Notes: generated by a model from the sequence alone, not told the origin. Shown: positions 1 to 5,880, numbered from the stretch's first letter. The stretch is 7,016 bases of DNA from Phycisphaerales bacterium UBA966 (GCA_002292895.1 DBCE01000046.1:7482-14497); one strand, 5' to 3'. Numbers and translations are program-made.

Positions 1-35
1 AGCGCAAACAAGAGAATGGTGGCAGTGGTGCGCAT
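1..35 (-). CDS. 5' end of a leftward gene with a probable signal peptide (partial, runs off the left edge)
   Basis: Reading the reverse strand from an ATG at 35 gives M-R-T-T-A-T-I-L-L-F-A, then the window ends. A start, an early Arg and then small and hydrophobic residues is the usual opening of a Sec signal peptide or membrane anchor, so the product is probably exported. Only eleven codons are visible, so no function can be assigned. There is no Shine-Dalgarno sequence before the ATG. Instead a TAGACT element, within the motif at 42-50, ends 6 bases upstream, as for the divergent gene at 135. The short length makes this a moderate-to-low call that depends on sequence left of the window. Confidence 0.45.
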   Translation of the reverse strand, partial: MRTTATILLFA

Positions 36-41
36 CGCCTG

Positions 42-50
42 AGTCTAGTG
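42..50 (-). promoter_or_regulatory. -10-like CACTAGACT motif before the leftward gene
   Basis: On the reverse strand the sequence CACTAGACT ends 6 bases before the ATG at 35. TAGACT fits a TANNNT -10 hexamer, and transcription would then start at or next to the ATG. A weak TTGCAC (68-63) lies 15 bases further upstream, a short spacing for a -35. The same 9-base pattern precedes two other genes in the window (120-128 and 965-973). Promoter function is inferred. Confidence 0.4.
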
Positions 51-119
51 GGCAGGACGCGGGTGCAACACGCGTGGCGAGCACGCCATGTGCCGCGTCA
101 GATCCTCGCCGCCGCGCTG

Positions 120-128
120 CACTACCCT
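120..128 (+). promoter_or_regulatory. -10-like CACTACCCT motif before the TIM-barrel gene
   Basis: CACTACCCT ends 6 bases before the ATG at 135. TACCCT fits TANNNT, and the expected transcription start would be at about the A of the ATG, giving a leaderless mRNA. This helps decide the start of the gene at 135 rather than the upstream GTG at 48. No convincing -35 hexamer is visible at the normal distance. Confidence 0.4.
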
Positions 129-134
129 ATAGAG

Positions 135-956
135 ATGGATACTCGTGTGCAGATTCCGCTTGGTGTCACCATTGCTGCGCTTGGCGATACCGCCGCAGCC
201 CTTGCCTGGGTGGCATCGCGCGGCATTGCGGGCGTGCAACTGAGCGCCACGCATCCGTCCATGCGGCCGCGCGATCTTGGCGTCAGCGCGCGACGCGACC
301 TCCGCGCCACGCTTGCGCGGTATGAACTGGTGGTCACTGGTATTGATGCGTGGATTCCAAGCGAACACTTCATTGATCCCGCGCATGCAGACCGAGCCAT
401 CGAAGCGGCGTGTGCAGCATGTGAATTCGCCAGTGAGTTTGGGCGCGTGCCCGTCACGCTGCAATTGCCGCGCGCTACAAACCAAGCGGGCTCAACCAAC
501 ACCTCCGGTCCGCACATCGCTGGTGCAACAAACAACGCCGCTCAAGAATCCCACGCCGCGCGCCGGCACGATGCCATCAATGCCATCGCCTCGGCTGCTG
601 AGCGTTCCGGTGTGACGGTCGCTGACGCCTCCGGTGCTGTGGGTGCGCCATGGCCACCCATGGGCGTTTCGCTTGACCCGGCGGCGGTCCTGGCCGAAGG
701 GGGCGACCCGGTGAACATGGTTTCGCAGCTTGGTCCCCGTTTGGTCTCGGCACGGGTTGTTGACCTGCTGCGCTCAGGAATGCGCGGTCCGGTCGGTGCA
801 GCGGGCGAATCTCGGCTGGATGTGCTGGGATTCCGGGTGGCCTTGGAGATGGCTGGACTGGCCCGCTTCCCAGTGATCGACGCTCGGCAGTGGATCGATC
901 CCCATGCAGGCGTCGTGGCCACTGTTCAGGCATGGGGCGGCGCGATCCCGGGCTAA
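135..956 (+). CDS. Xylose-isomerase-like TIM-barrel protein (sugar phosphate isomerase/epimerase family), divergent member
   Basis: 273 residues from the ATG at 135. The opening (IPLGVTIAALGD at 7-18, then AWVASRGIAGVQLS at 24-37) matches the first beta-alpha unit of the xylose-isomerase-like TIM barrel, where 'the region is searched for what is best for this body' type folds bind sugars or phosphosugars. Further barrel strands are visible at ELVVTGIDAWIP (64-75), MGVSLDPAAVL (176-186), RLVSARVVD (202-210) and FPVIDARQW (245-253). Residues 113-145 are a polar Thr/Asn/Ala-rich stretch with little sign of structure. The Glu, His and Asp metal ligands of the family are not evident: the usual D-x-x-H strand reads SLDPAAV and the last strand has DAR in place of a Glu. 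It may therefore be a non-metal or non-catalytic member; the substrate is unknown. The reading frame stays open back to a GTG at 48, but the ATG is preferred because the fold begins just after it and the upstream 29 codons lie in the divergent promoter region. The next gene starts 24 bases downstream. Confidence 0.7.
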   Translation: MDTRVQIPLGVTIAALGDTAAALAWVASRGIAGVQLSATHPSMRPRDLGVSARRDLRATLARYELVVTGIDAWIPSEHFIDPAHADRAIEAACAACEFASEFGRVPVTLQLPRATNQAGSTNTSGPHIAGATNNAAQESHAARRHDAINAIASAAERSGVTVADASGAVGAPWPPMGVSLDPAAVLAEGGDPVNMVSQLGPRLVSARVVDLLRSGMRGPVGAAGESRLDVLGFRVALEMAGLARFPVIDARQWIDPHAGVVATVQAWGGAIPG

Positions 957-964
957 TTCGCTTC

Positions 965-973
965 CACTACACT
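965..973 (+). promoter_or_regulatory. -10-like CACTACACT motif before the membrane-protein gene
   Basis: CACTACACT lies in the 24-base gap between two rightward genes and ends 7 bases before the ATG at 981. TACACT fits TANNNT. There is no purine-rich ribosome-binding site in this gap, so the gene may have its own leaderless transcript as well as read-through from the gene at 135. The role is inferred from position and from similarity to the motifs at 42-50 and 120-128. Confidence 0.4.
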
Positions 974-980
974 TGGTTTC

Positions 981-1715
981 ATGGCACGCCGCGCTGCTCC
1001 TGCTCTTTATGAATTGATGCGTCGCCCCGGCGCGCCGGCGGCTTCTTCGTCTTCGCCCGCAATGGCTGGGGCTGGAACTCCGCGCCGCGTGGGCAATGCG
1101 CCGGGTCTGCCTTCTACCTTTGAAATTTCACTTCGGCGCGCGATCGTGTTGGGGATTGCCGTTGTGCTTGCCGTTTCCATCGCGTACGGCATCGGAGTGA
1201 AGCGCGGTTCAAGCGCGAGCACTGGTGCACCGCGCAACGGAAGCGACGCCGAGTCGGTCAGTCCTCCGTCGACCGTTTCGCAACAAACATCACCGGTGAT
1301 TCCTGCCATCCCAGGGAAGTCCTCTGGTGCAACCGGCAGCAAGACCGCTGCTCCGGCCCCGGGTACTTCGGGCTCTGGAAAGTCTGCTCCTTCCGCCCGC
1401 ACAGCAACCGATAACAAGTCCGATCCCCGGGTCAAGGGGATGTATTACTTTGTAGTTGGCCATCCATCATCCGATCGCCGGGTGGAGATGCTGACATTTT
1501 GTCGGGCTGAGGGGCTTGATGCGTACCTCGTTCCCGATGATAATGCTTTATTGCGTAAGATCATCGTCCTGCCTGGTTACCGCGACCTGTCTGAAAAATC
1601 CTCGTCAGAGATAAAAGCTCTCGAAGCGAAGATCAAGCAGGTTGGCAAGAAGTGGAAGGGCAACAAGCCCGGAAACAAGGACTTTGACGACGCGTACCCC
1701 GCGCTCTTCAAATAA
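981..1715 (+). CDS. Single-pass membrane protein with Ser/Pro/Ala-rich linker and conserved C-terminal SPOR-like domain
   Basis: 244 residues. The N-terminus (1-50) is basic and low in complexity, with an ALYELMRR segment (8-15) that I recall near the start of several planctomycete envelope proteins. One transmembrane helix spans about 54-72 (AIVLGIAVVLAVSIAYGIG), followed by VKRG. Residues 77-148 are a Ser, Pro, Ala, Gly and Thr linker without predicted structure. Residues 150-244 form a compact domain: MYYFVVGHP (154-162), a helix over 165-177, EGLDAYLVPDDNALLRKIIVLPGY (177-200), a charged helix IKALEAKIKQVGKKWK (211-226) and a DFDDAYPALFK end. Two short strand-helix units after a membrane anchor and a disordered linker recall SPOR peptidoglycan-binding proteins, but I do not see a clear SPOR signature. 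The layout suggests a cytoplasmic N-terminus and a periplasmic sensing or wall-binding end. No Shine-Dalgarno sequence precedes the ATG; a CACTACACT element does. Function is inferred from architecture. Confidence 0.75.
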   Translation: MARRAAPALYELMRRPGAPAASSSSPAMAGAGTPRRVGNAPGLPSTFEISLRRAIVLGIAVVLAVSIAYGIGVKRGSSASTGAPRNGSDAESVSPPSTVSQQTSPVIPAIPGKSSGATGSKTAAPAPGTSGSGKSAPSARTATDNKSDPRVKGMYYFVVGHPSSDRRVEMLTFCRAEGLDAYLVPDDNALLRKIIVLPGYRDLSEKSSSEIKALEAKIKQVGKKWKGNKPGNKDFDDAYPALFK

Positions 1716-1844
1716 ATGAGCAATGGATACGCCGACGGAATGTAGGAGAGACTGAAACGGAGTCGTCACGAAGGCGCCTCCGACACACTGAACCCGCGTC
1801 GACGAAGTCACGACGCAACTGAACGAATTGAAAGATAGAACCTG
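1716..1844 (+). other. 129-base spacer with two short inverted repeats (possible structured 5' leader of the small basic protein gene)
   Basis: No gene is seen here. Two hairpins can be drawn: CGGAG (1758-1762) with CTCCG (1778-1782), and GCGTCG (1796-1801) with CGACGC (1811-1816) around a 9-base loop. Neither has a following T-run, so they are unlikely to be terminators. The segment must hold the promoter or leader for the small basic protein, which in related bacteria should be well expressed, but no clear -35/-10 pair stands out. The Shine-Dalgarno match before 1845 is weak (GAAAGA, 1830-1835). Confidence 0.3.
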
Positions 1845-2135
1845 ATGAGCCTTCACCGTAGCCTAAAGACCAAGTCCGGCGCCCTCAACCAGCACCGCAA
1901 CGTGCTGACCCGCGCCGAGCGCATCGCAAAGCTGACCGAGGAAGAGCGCTTCGAAGTTGGTAAGAACAACGCGCTTGGTCTCGTCAAGGTCCGCAGCATC
2001 AAGATTGCTGCCGGCAAGAAGCCGAAGAAGGCTGAAGAGGCTGACGCCACCGCGAAGCCGGGCGCTAAGGGCGCAGCGAAGGGTGCAGCAGCACCAGCCG
2101 CGAAGGCCGCAGCGAAGCCAGCCGCTAAGAAGTAA
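1845..2135 (+). CDS. Small basic protein of the Planctomycetes/Verrucomicrobia/Chlamydiae type (TIGR04137-like) with Ala/Lys-rich tail
   Basis: 96 residues, strongly basic. The first 55 or so match the conserved family pattern: MSLHRSLKTK (1-10), a central HRNVLTRAERIAKL (17-30) and a GLVKVRSIK end (45-53). I know the family as TIGR04137, small proteins of roughly 60 residues present across the PVC superphylum. Their function is not established, but size, charge and lineage spread suggest a ribosome- or RNA-associated role. This copy is longer: residues 58-96 are a tail of Lys, Ala, Pro and Gly (KKPKK, then repeated AAK/GAAK/PAAK units) resembling histone-H1-like or ribosomal-protein tails that bind nucleic acid. 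The DNA for the tail is a degenerate repeat (2052-2132). The start is fixed by the conserved MSLHRSL. The stop lies 5 bases before the aminotransferase ATG, and a terminator hairpin follows at 2162-2180. Confidence 0.85.
   Translation: MSLHRSLKTKSGALNQHRNVLTRAERIAKLTEEERFEVGKNNALGLVKVRSIKIAAGKKPKKAEEADATAKPGAKGAAKGAAAPAAKAAAKPAAKK
2052..2132 (+). repeat. Degenerate GC(N)GCGAAG-type repeats encoding the Ala/Lys tail
   Basis: The stretch is built from short units such as GCGAAG, GCTAAG and GCAGCGAAG separated by Ala or Pro codons, giving AK, GAAK and PAAK peptide units. Codon variation between units (GCG, GCA, GCC, GCT) shows it is not a recent perfect tandem duplication. Such tails often vary in length between relatives. 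Confidence 0.5.
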
Positions 2136-2140
2136 TCCGC

Positions 2141-3328
2141 ATGCCCACGCACACCTCCTCGGGCGGCCCATTGGGCCGCCTTTCTCTTTCCTCACTCATT
2201 TCGCAGCGCGCTCGATCCATCGACGCGTCAGGTATTCGCAAGGTCTTCGACCTGGCGGCCAAGATGAAGGACCCGATCAATCTTTCGATCGGGCAGCCTG
2301 ATTTCTTGGTGCCCGCGGTGATGAAAGAGGCAGCGAAGGCAGCCATTGACGCCGATCGCAATGGCTACACGGTGACGCAGGGAATTCCGGAACTCATTGA
2401 TGCCACGTGGAATCACCTGCGCAGCAATGTTGGTTGGGATGGCCCGGGTGAGCATCGCAGTTTGGTGATCACCAGCGGTACCAGTGGTGGCATTGTGCTT
2501 GCAGCCATGGCGTTGTTAGACGCTGGTGATGAGATGATCATTCCCGATCCGTACTTTGTGATGTACGCGCAATTGGGCAAGATGACTGGTGGCACCATGG
2601 TGTGCTGCGATACCTATCCAGACTTTCGTATGACCGCCGAGCGCATTGAGCGCTGCATGACGCCGCGCACCAAGGCGGTGTTGATTTGCAGTCCCAGTAA
2701 TCCATGCGGCACTGTGCTCACCGGCGCGGAACTGCGCGACATTGTTGACCTGTGCCGGCGCCGCGGCGTGCTGCTCATCAGCGATGAGATCTACGACGAG
2801 TTCTGCTTTAGCGACATGCGCGAGGATGGTCACTGCCCAAGTCCGGCGCGTTTCAGCGATGAATGCCTGTTGATCCGCGGCTTTGGTAAGACGTATGGAT
2901 GCACGGGTTGGCGCCTTGGATACGTGGCGGGGCCAAAGGAAATTGTGCAAGAGATTGCCAAGTTCCAGCAGTACACCTACGTGTGCGCGCCCAGCATGGC
3001 GCAGTGGGGCGTGATTCCAAGTTTCGGCGTCGACCTTGCGCCCATCGTTACTGACTATGAACGACGGCGGCAGATGGTGGTCGATGCGTTTGCTGGAGTG
3101 ACCACGGTTCCACGGCCTGGTGGCGCGTTCTATGCGTTTGTTGAAGTTCCCAAGCGTCTTGGAATCACTGGCCACGAATTTGTTGAACAAGCGATCGCCA
3201 ACCGCGTGTTGGTGATTCCTGGCAACGTGTTTAGCCGACGTGACACGCACTTCCGCATCAGCTTTGCAACACGCCCCGACAAGTTGGCGGAAGGCCTTGC
3301 CATTCTGCGCGGCTTGATGACGGCTTGA
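2141..3328 (+). CDS. Class I/II pyridoxal-phosphate-dependent aminotransferase (aspartate-aminotransferase-like)
   Basis: 395 residues, close to the normal length for fold-type I aminotransferases, which move an amino group between an amino acid and a 2-oxo acid in the cytoplasm. Motifs in order: NLSIGQPDF (47-55, substrate-side loop), TSGTSGGI (111-118, cofactor phosphate contact), SPSNPCG (184-190, Asn187), ISDEIYDEF (213-221, Asp215 pairing with the pyridine nitrogen and Tyr218), GFGKTYGCTGWRLGY (247-261, Lys250 Schiff-base lysine and Arg258 phosphate contact), and FRISFA (371-376, Arg372 binding the substrate carboxylate). All catalytic residues are present, so it should be active; substrate choice between aspartate, alanine or aromatic amino acids cannot be read from the sequence. 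The ATG at 2141 is the only ordinary start in frame before the conserved ISQRARSIDASG (20-31), apart from a TTG at 2171. AAGAAG (2127-2132) sits 8 bases upstream as a weak ribosome-binding site. A terminator-like hairpin lies within codons 8-14. Confidence 0.9.
   Translation: MPTHTSSGGPLGRLSLSSLISQRARSIDASGIRKVFDLAAKMKDPINLSIGQPDFLVPAVMKEAAKAAIDADRNGYTVTQGIPELIDATWNHLRSNVGWDGPGEHRSLVITSGTSGGIVLAAMALLDAGDEMIIPDPYFVMYAQLGKMTGGTMVCCDTYPDFRMTAERIERCMTPRTKAVLICSPSNPCGTVLTGAELRDIVDLCRRRGVLLISDEIYDEFCFSDMREDGHCPSPARFSDECLLIRGFGKTYGCTGWRLGYVAGPKEIVQEIAKFQQYTYVCAPSMAQWGVIPSFGVDLAPIVTDYERRRQMVVDAFAGVTTVPRPGGAFYAFVEVPKRLGITGHEFVEQAIANRVLVIPGNVFSRRDTHFRISFATRPDKLAEGLAILRGLMTA
2162..2190 (+). terminator. 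Intrinsic terminator-like hairpin inside the start of the aminotransferase gene
   Basis: GGCGGCCC (2162-2169) pairs perfectly with GGGCCGCC (2173-2180) around a 3-base loop ATT, followed by the pyrimidine tract TTTCTCTTTC (2181-2190). It begins 27 bases after the stop of the small basic protein gene, where a terminator for a strongly expressed gene is expected. It also lies 21 bases into the aminotransferase reading frame, encoding GGPLGRL. It could end most transcripts of the upstream gene and let a fraction through. Confidence 0.65.
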
Positions 3329-3404
3329 TCCGAACGCAAACCGCGCATCCGAGCACCCCGCGTGTGCAAACCGTCTGCGATCACGCGCCACGCAATACCA
3401 ATGA

Positions 3405-3447
3405 AACGAACAGGCGCCCGAGCATGAAGCTTGGGCGCCTGTTGATT
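3405..3447. terminator. Bidirectional intrinsic terminator between convergent genes
   Basis: AACAGGCGCCC (3409-3419) pairs perfectly with GGGCGCCTGTT (3433-3443). The stem can extend inward by four pairs (3420-3423 with 3429-3432, one of them G-T) to a loop ATGAA. On the reverse strand it is followed by CGTTTCATT, a fair T-tract for ending the leftward lipoprotein transcript. On the forward strand GATTTC follows, weaker but usable for the aminotransferase. It lies 81 bases after the aminotransferase stop. The flanking 3329-3404 and 3448-3489 contain no gene I can support. Confidence 0.85.
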
Positions 3448-3489
3448 TCAGAGTGTCAGGCGCCTTTCGACGCAGGACTCAGATAGTTC

Positions 3490-3708
3490 TTACGGGGTCT
3501 TCTTTGGGGCGGTGCCAGCAGCGGATGCTGCGGACGAGCCTTCAGCAGACTTCATACGGTCCCGGAGTCCCTCGTTCGGGCTCTTGACGCTGCCAGGAGC
3601 AGGAGCGGCGTCGTTCTTCTGAACAGACTTGGTGGCTGGTGAGCCGCCGTCGCAGCCGGCGAGGACGACGAGTAGGGCGACTGCACTTGCGGTGGCGATG
3701 GTCTTCAT
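3490..3708 (-). CDS. Small predicted lipoprotein
   Basis: 72 residues. The N-terminus is a clear lipoprotein signal: MK, a hydrophobic run (about 6-16) and the lipobox LAGC (16-19), so Cys19 would be lipidated and become the first residue of the mature protein. The mature part of about 54 residues (CDGGSPATKSV..., an NEGLRDRMKSAEG stretch at 45-57, then SSAASAAGTAPKKTP) is polar, rich in Ala, Ser, Lys and Pro, and probably has no stable fold beyond a short helix. The ATG at 3708 is supported by AGGA (3718-3715 on the reverse strand) 6 bases upstream. The gene is followed by a strong terminator. No known family is recognised; a small envelope anchor or spacer is possible but unproven. Confidence 0.75.
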   Translation of the reverse strand: MKTIATASAVALLVVLAGCDGGSPATKSVQKNDAAPAPGSVKSPNEGLRDRMKSAEGSSAASAAGTAPKKTP

Positions 3709-3764
3709 TGTGGTTCCTGAATTGCCTTTCGATGCTCGGGCTTACGTTTGGGCGAGCTTCCCAA

Positions 3765-3797
3765 TGCGCGGGGGCATGTATTGCCGAGTGCCGCGCA
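3765..3797. repeat. Inverted repeat between the phosphoesterase and lipoprotein genes
   Basis: TGCGCGG (3765-3771) and CCGCGCA (3791-3797) are perfect inverted copies, with a nested GGCA/TGCC pair (3773-3776 and 3782-3785) in the loop. There is no T-run on either side, so it is a poor intrinsic terminator. It would lie in the 3' trailer of the phosphoesterase mRNA or the 5' leader of the lipoprotein mRNA. No clear promoter for the lipoprotein was found in 3709-3859. Confidence 0.35.
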
Positions 3798-3859
3798 CGC
3801 GCAGTGTCTCAGAATCGTTCGGTAGCCGTCAAGGGGTGGTTCCCGCAACTTACCCAAGA

Positions 3860-5794
3860 TTATTTCGAACGCACTGCCGGTTCGGCAAGGCGCCATCGAC
3901 CCGCAGCGGCAGCTGGGGCAAGCCAGCGCCACTGCGTATGGAACGTGTCATCGTTGTCGGCAATACCAACCTGAATGGCGGCCATCGCCCCCGCGCTTGC
4001 AGGGAGCGGCACTTCGATGTGTGCGGTCCAGCCGGTTCCGGCGCTCGTTTGGCATTTCATGGTGACACCATCGGGCGCGGTGCAACCAGTAGTAAATGGT
4101 TCAACAAGAAAGTCAATGGGCGCGCCCAGTGATGGGCTTTCAATCAAGATGCGAATGGCGTCGGCGTGCGGATCGTTTTTGCGCTTGGCGTCGGGCGCGC
4201 TCCATGAAGGTGCTGCGGCTTGCAGTTGGTCTGGTACCAGCGCGTCGATGATCAACTTCTTGCCATCAGCAGAGCGCGTGAACTGCACGGTGGGGTTCTC
4301 TTCACGGGTGTCGTACGGGGAGTAATTCCATGCCAACACCGGCAGTGAAACGGCGCTTGCTCCGTCTGTACCAAGTTGCACTGTTCGATCAATCGGTAGG
4401 CGCGTGGGAAGGTAAATCGGCACCGTTCGACCTTTGCTATCTACAAAGGTGGCGTACATGTCAAGTTGCGGTGCCAAGATCGTTCCGCTCTGCGGCATGA
4501 GTGTGACGGGTACTTCAATGGTCACTTCGCTCTTTGCTGGTACATCGTGTTCGCATGCGCCGCTGGCCACGCGCAACATGGAGCGCGCGTTGGTTGCCAT
4601 GGTGCTGGCGTAGTCAACATCAGCGAGGGTGTGACTGGTCCAACCGTTCGCTCCTCCAGTTGTTCCGGGAGTTCCTTGACCCGCTCGACCGGCGGTCCAC
4701 CACGCGGATGGGCCATTGGCATTGCGCAGTACGCCGGGAGGATCAAGCGTGACGTGGATAGGTACATCAATGGGGTTCTTCACTACAAACCGCGCCACTG
4801 CTTCTGTCGGAGCAGTCAATGTGGATGGATCAGGCAGCTTGCCATCCGTTCGCACTGCGGGCACTGGGTCACGCAATGCATACACGCGGTCTTGATCAGC
4901 GCGTATGACAAAGTCCTCGGGAAGTACCAGGCCAACTGGTTGATGCCACACCCGCAGCGCGCCTTCAGAAGTGCAATCAACAAAGGTCAGGTGTTGCATT
5001 TGCCCAGCAAGCGGATGTTGATCGATCATCCCTCCGCAGGTACCCACAATGTGGTACTGGACCCCGCCAACATCCGCCTCACGCTGCAATGCGTGAAAGT
5101 GACCAGCAATCACTGCGTCAACGCCTGCCTTCTCAAGGAGCGGCTGCACGCGATCGTTCCACTTGACTGATGGGTACCGCCACATGGGTCGGTGCATGAG
5201 TAGGAAGATCGGTTGATTACGCTTGGATGCGGATTGCAGCGCGCCCGAAAGCCACGTCATTTGCGCGTCACTGAAGCCCATCTTGGAATCGCCAAGGCCT
5301 TCATCACTAAAGAGCACCAGCACGGTGGCCAGATCAAGTTCAACGGAGTACCACACCGGTCCAAAGCGTTGCCGATACTGCTCTGCAAACGTGGCATCGC
5401 CAGCGGTACGCGTTCCACTGATGACATCATGATTGCCGGCCGTGGGATAGAACGCGGCAGAGAGTTTGCCCACTGCGCCAAGGTATTCGTCCACCTCAGT
5501 ATTCCACAGCGAAGTAGATCGCGTGTAGCCCTGCACCATGTCACCAACGGTGAAGACTGCGTCGGGTCGAACGATGTTCAAATCTTCCACCGCAGCCAAG
5601 AGGTACGGAATGCCCCACGCGCGACCCGTCGTGCGGTCGGGAAGAATGGCGATCCGCTGCACGCGCGGGCGAGCACCGTCTTTGACCACTTGGCCATCAG
5701 TGGCACGACCGTTGCCATCCGCTTGGAAGTGCGGCGGGGCGCCTGCAGAGGTGGTGGCCAGGGTCAGGACGATGAGAGCGGCGGCAGAAAGCAT
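3860..5794 (-). CDS. Exported calcineurin-like metallophosphoesterase with C-terminal CBM9-like region
   Basis: 644 residues. An N-terminal hydrophobic segment (1-19, ending TTSAGA) looks like a Sec signal peptide, although without the usual early Lys or Arg. The phosphoesterase domain spans about 45-285: ILPDRTTG (50-57), GDMVQG (84-89), GNHD (120-123), MHRP (200-203) and GHFH (231-234). These correspond to the metal-binding motifs of the calcineurin-like fold, which hydrolyses phosphate mono- or diesters at a two-metal centre. The first motif, normally Asp-x-His, is Asp53-Arg-Thr here; I recall DRTGG-type relatives in planctomycetes, so this may be a subfamily trait. Residues 330-470 look like beta-rich domains (FVVKNPIDVPIHVTLDP; VTIEVPVTLMP). 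Residues 480-630 resemble a CBM9/DOMON-like beta sandwich, ending in ADNDDTFHTQWRW (612-624). It probably acts in the periplasm or at the cell surface; the substrate is unknown. The start at 5794 is supported by GGAGA (5809-5805) 10 bases upstream. The glycosyltransferase gene lies 86 bases upstream on the same strand. Confidence 0.85.
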   Translation of the reverse strand: MLSAAALIVLTLATTSAGAPPHFQADGNGRATDGQVVKDGARPRVQRIAILPDRTTGRAWGIPYLLAAVEDLNIVRPDAVFTVGDMVQGYTRSTSLWNTEVDEYLGAVGKLSAAFYPTAGNHDVISGTRTAGDATFAEQYRQRFGPVWYSVELDLATVLVLFSDEGLGDSKMGFSDAQMTWLSGALQSASKRNQPIFLLMHRPMWRYPSVKWNDRVQPLLEKAGVDAVIAGHFHALQREADVGGVQYHIVGTCGGMIDQHPLAGQMQHLTFVDCTSEGALRVWHQPVGLVLPEDFVIRADQDRVYALRDPVPAVRTDGKLPDPSTLTAPTEAVARFVVKNPIDVPIHVTLDPPGVLRNANGPSAWWTAGRAGQGTPGTTGGANGWTSHTLADVDYASTMATNARSMLRVASGACEHDVPAKSEVTIEVPVTLMPQSGTILAPQLDMYATFVDSKGRTVPIYLPTRLPIDRTVQLGTDGASAVSLPVLAWNYSPYDTREENPTVQFTRSADGKKLIIDALVPDQLQAAAPSWSAPDAKRKNDPHADAIRILIESPSLGAPIDFLVEPFTTGCTAPDGVTMKCQTSAGTGWTAHIEVPLPASAGAMAAIQVGIADNDDTFHTQWRWLAPAAAAGRWRLAEPAVRSK

Positions 5795-5880
5795 GCGCGG
5801 ATTGTCTCCGCAAATGAGATGCGGCGCATAGCGTTCCGGTTAGAAATTGGCTTGGTTTGCCGAAGCAGCCGTCGCGCGGT

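Noticed and set aside
48..134. Upstream GTG start for the TIM-barrel gene
   Set aside because: The additional 29 residues are Arg/His-rich and unlike the fold, the region must hold the divergent promoters, and the motif at 120-128 fits the ATG at 135.
1716..1742. Nine-codon frame ATG AGC AAT...TAG overlapping the end of the membrane-protein gene
   Set aside because: It is too short, has no ribosome-binding site and no sign of conservation that can be judged here.
2516..3391. 291-codon open frame on the reverse strand
   Set aside because: It is antisense to the aminotransferase, whose catalytic motifs are intact, and shows no recognisable domain.
3709..3859. Reverse-strand TTGACG as a -35 for the lipoprotein gene
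   Set aside because: No acceptable -10 hexamer is found 16-18 bases downstream, so no promoter is called.
4466..5170. 234-codon open frame on the forward strand
   Set aside because: It is a shadow of the phosphoesterase coding strand, with high Cys, His and Arg content and no family features.
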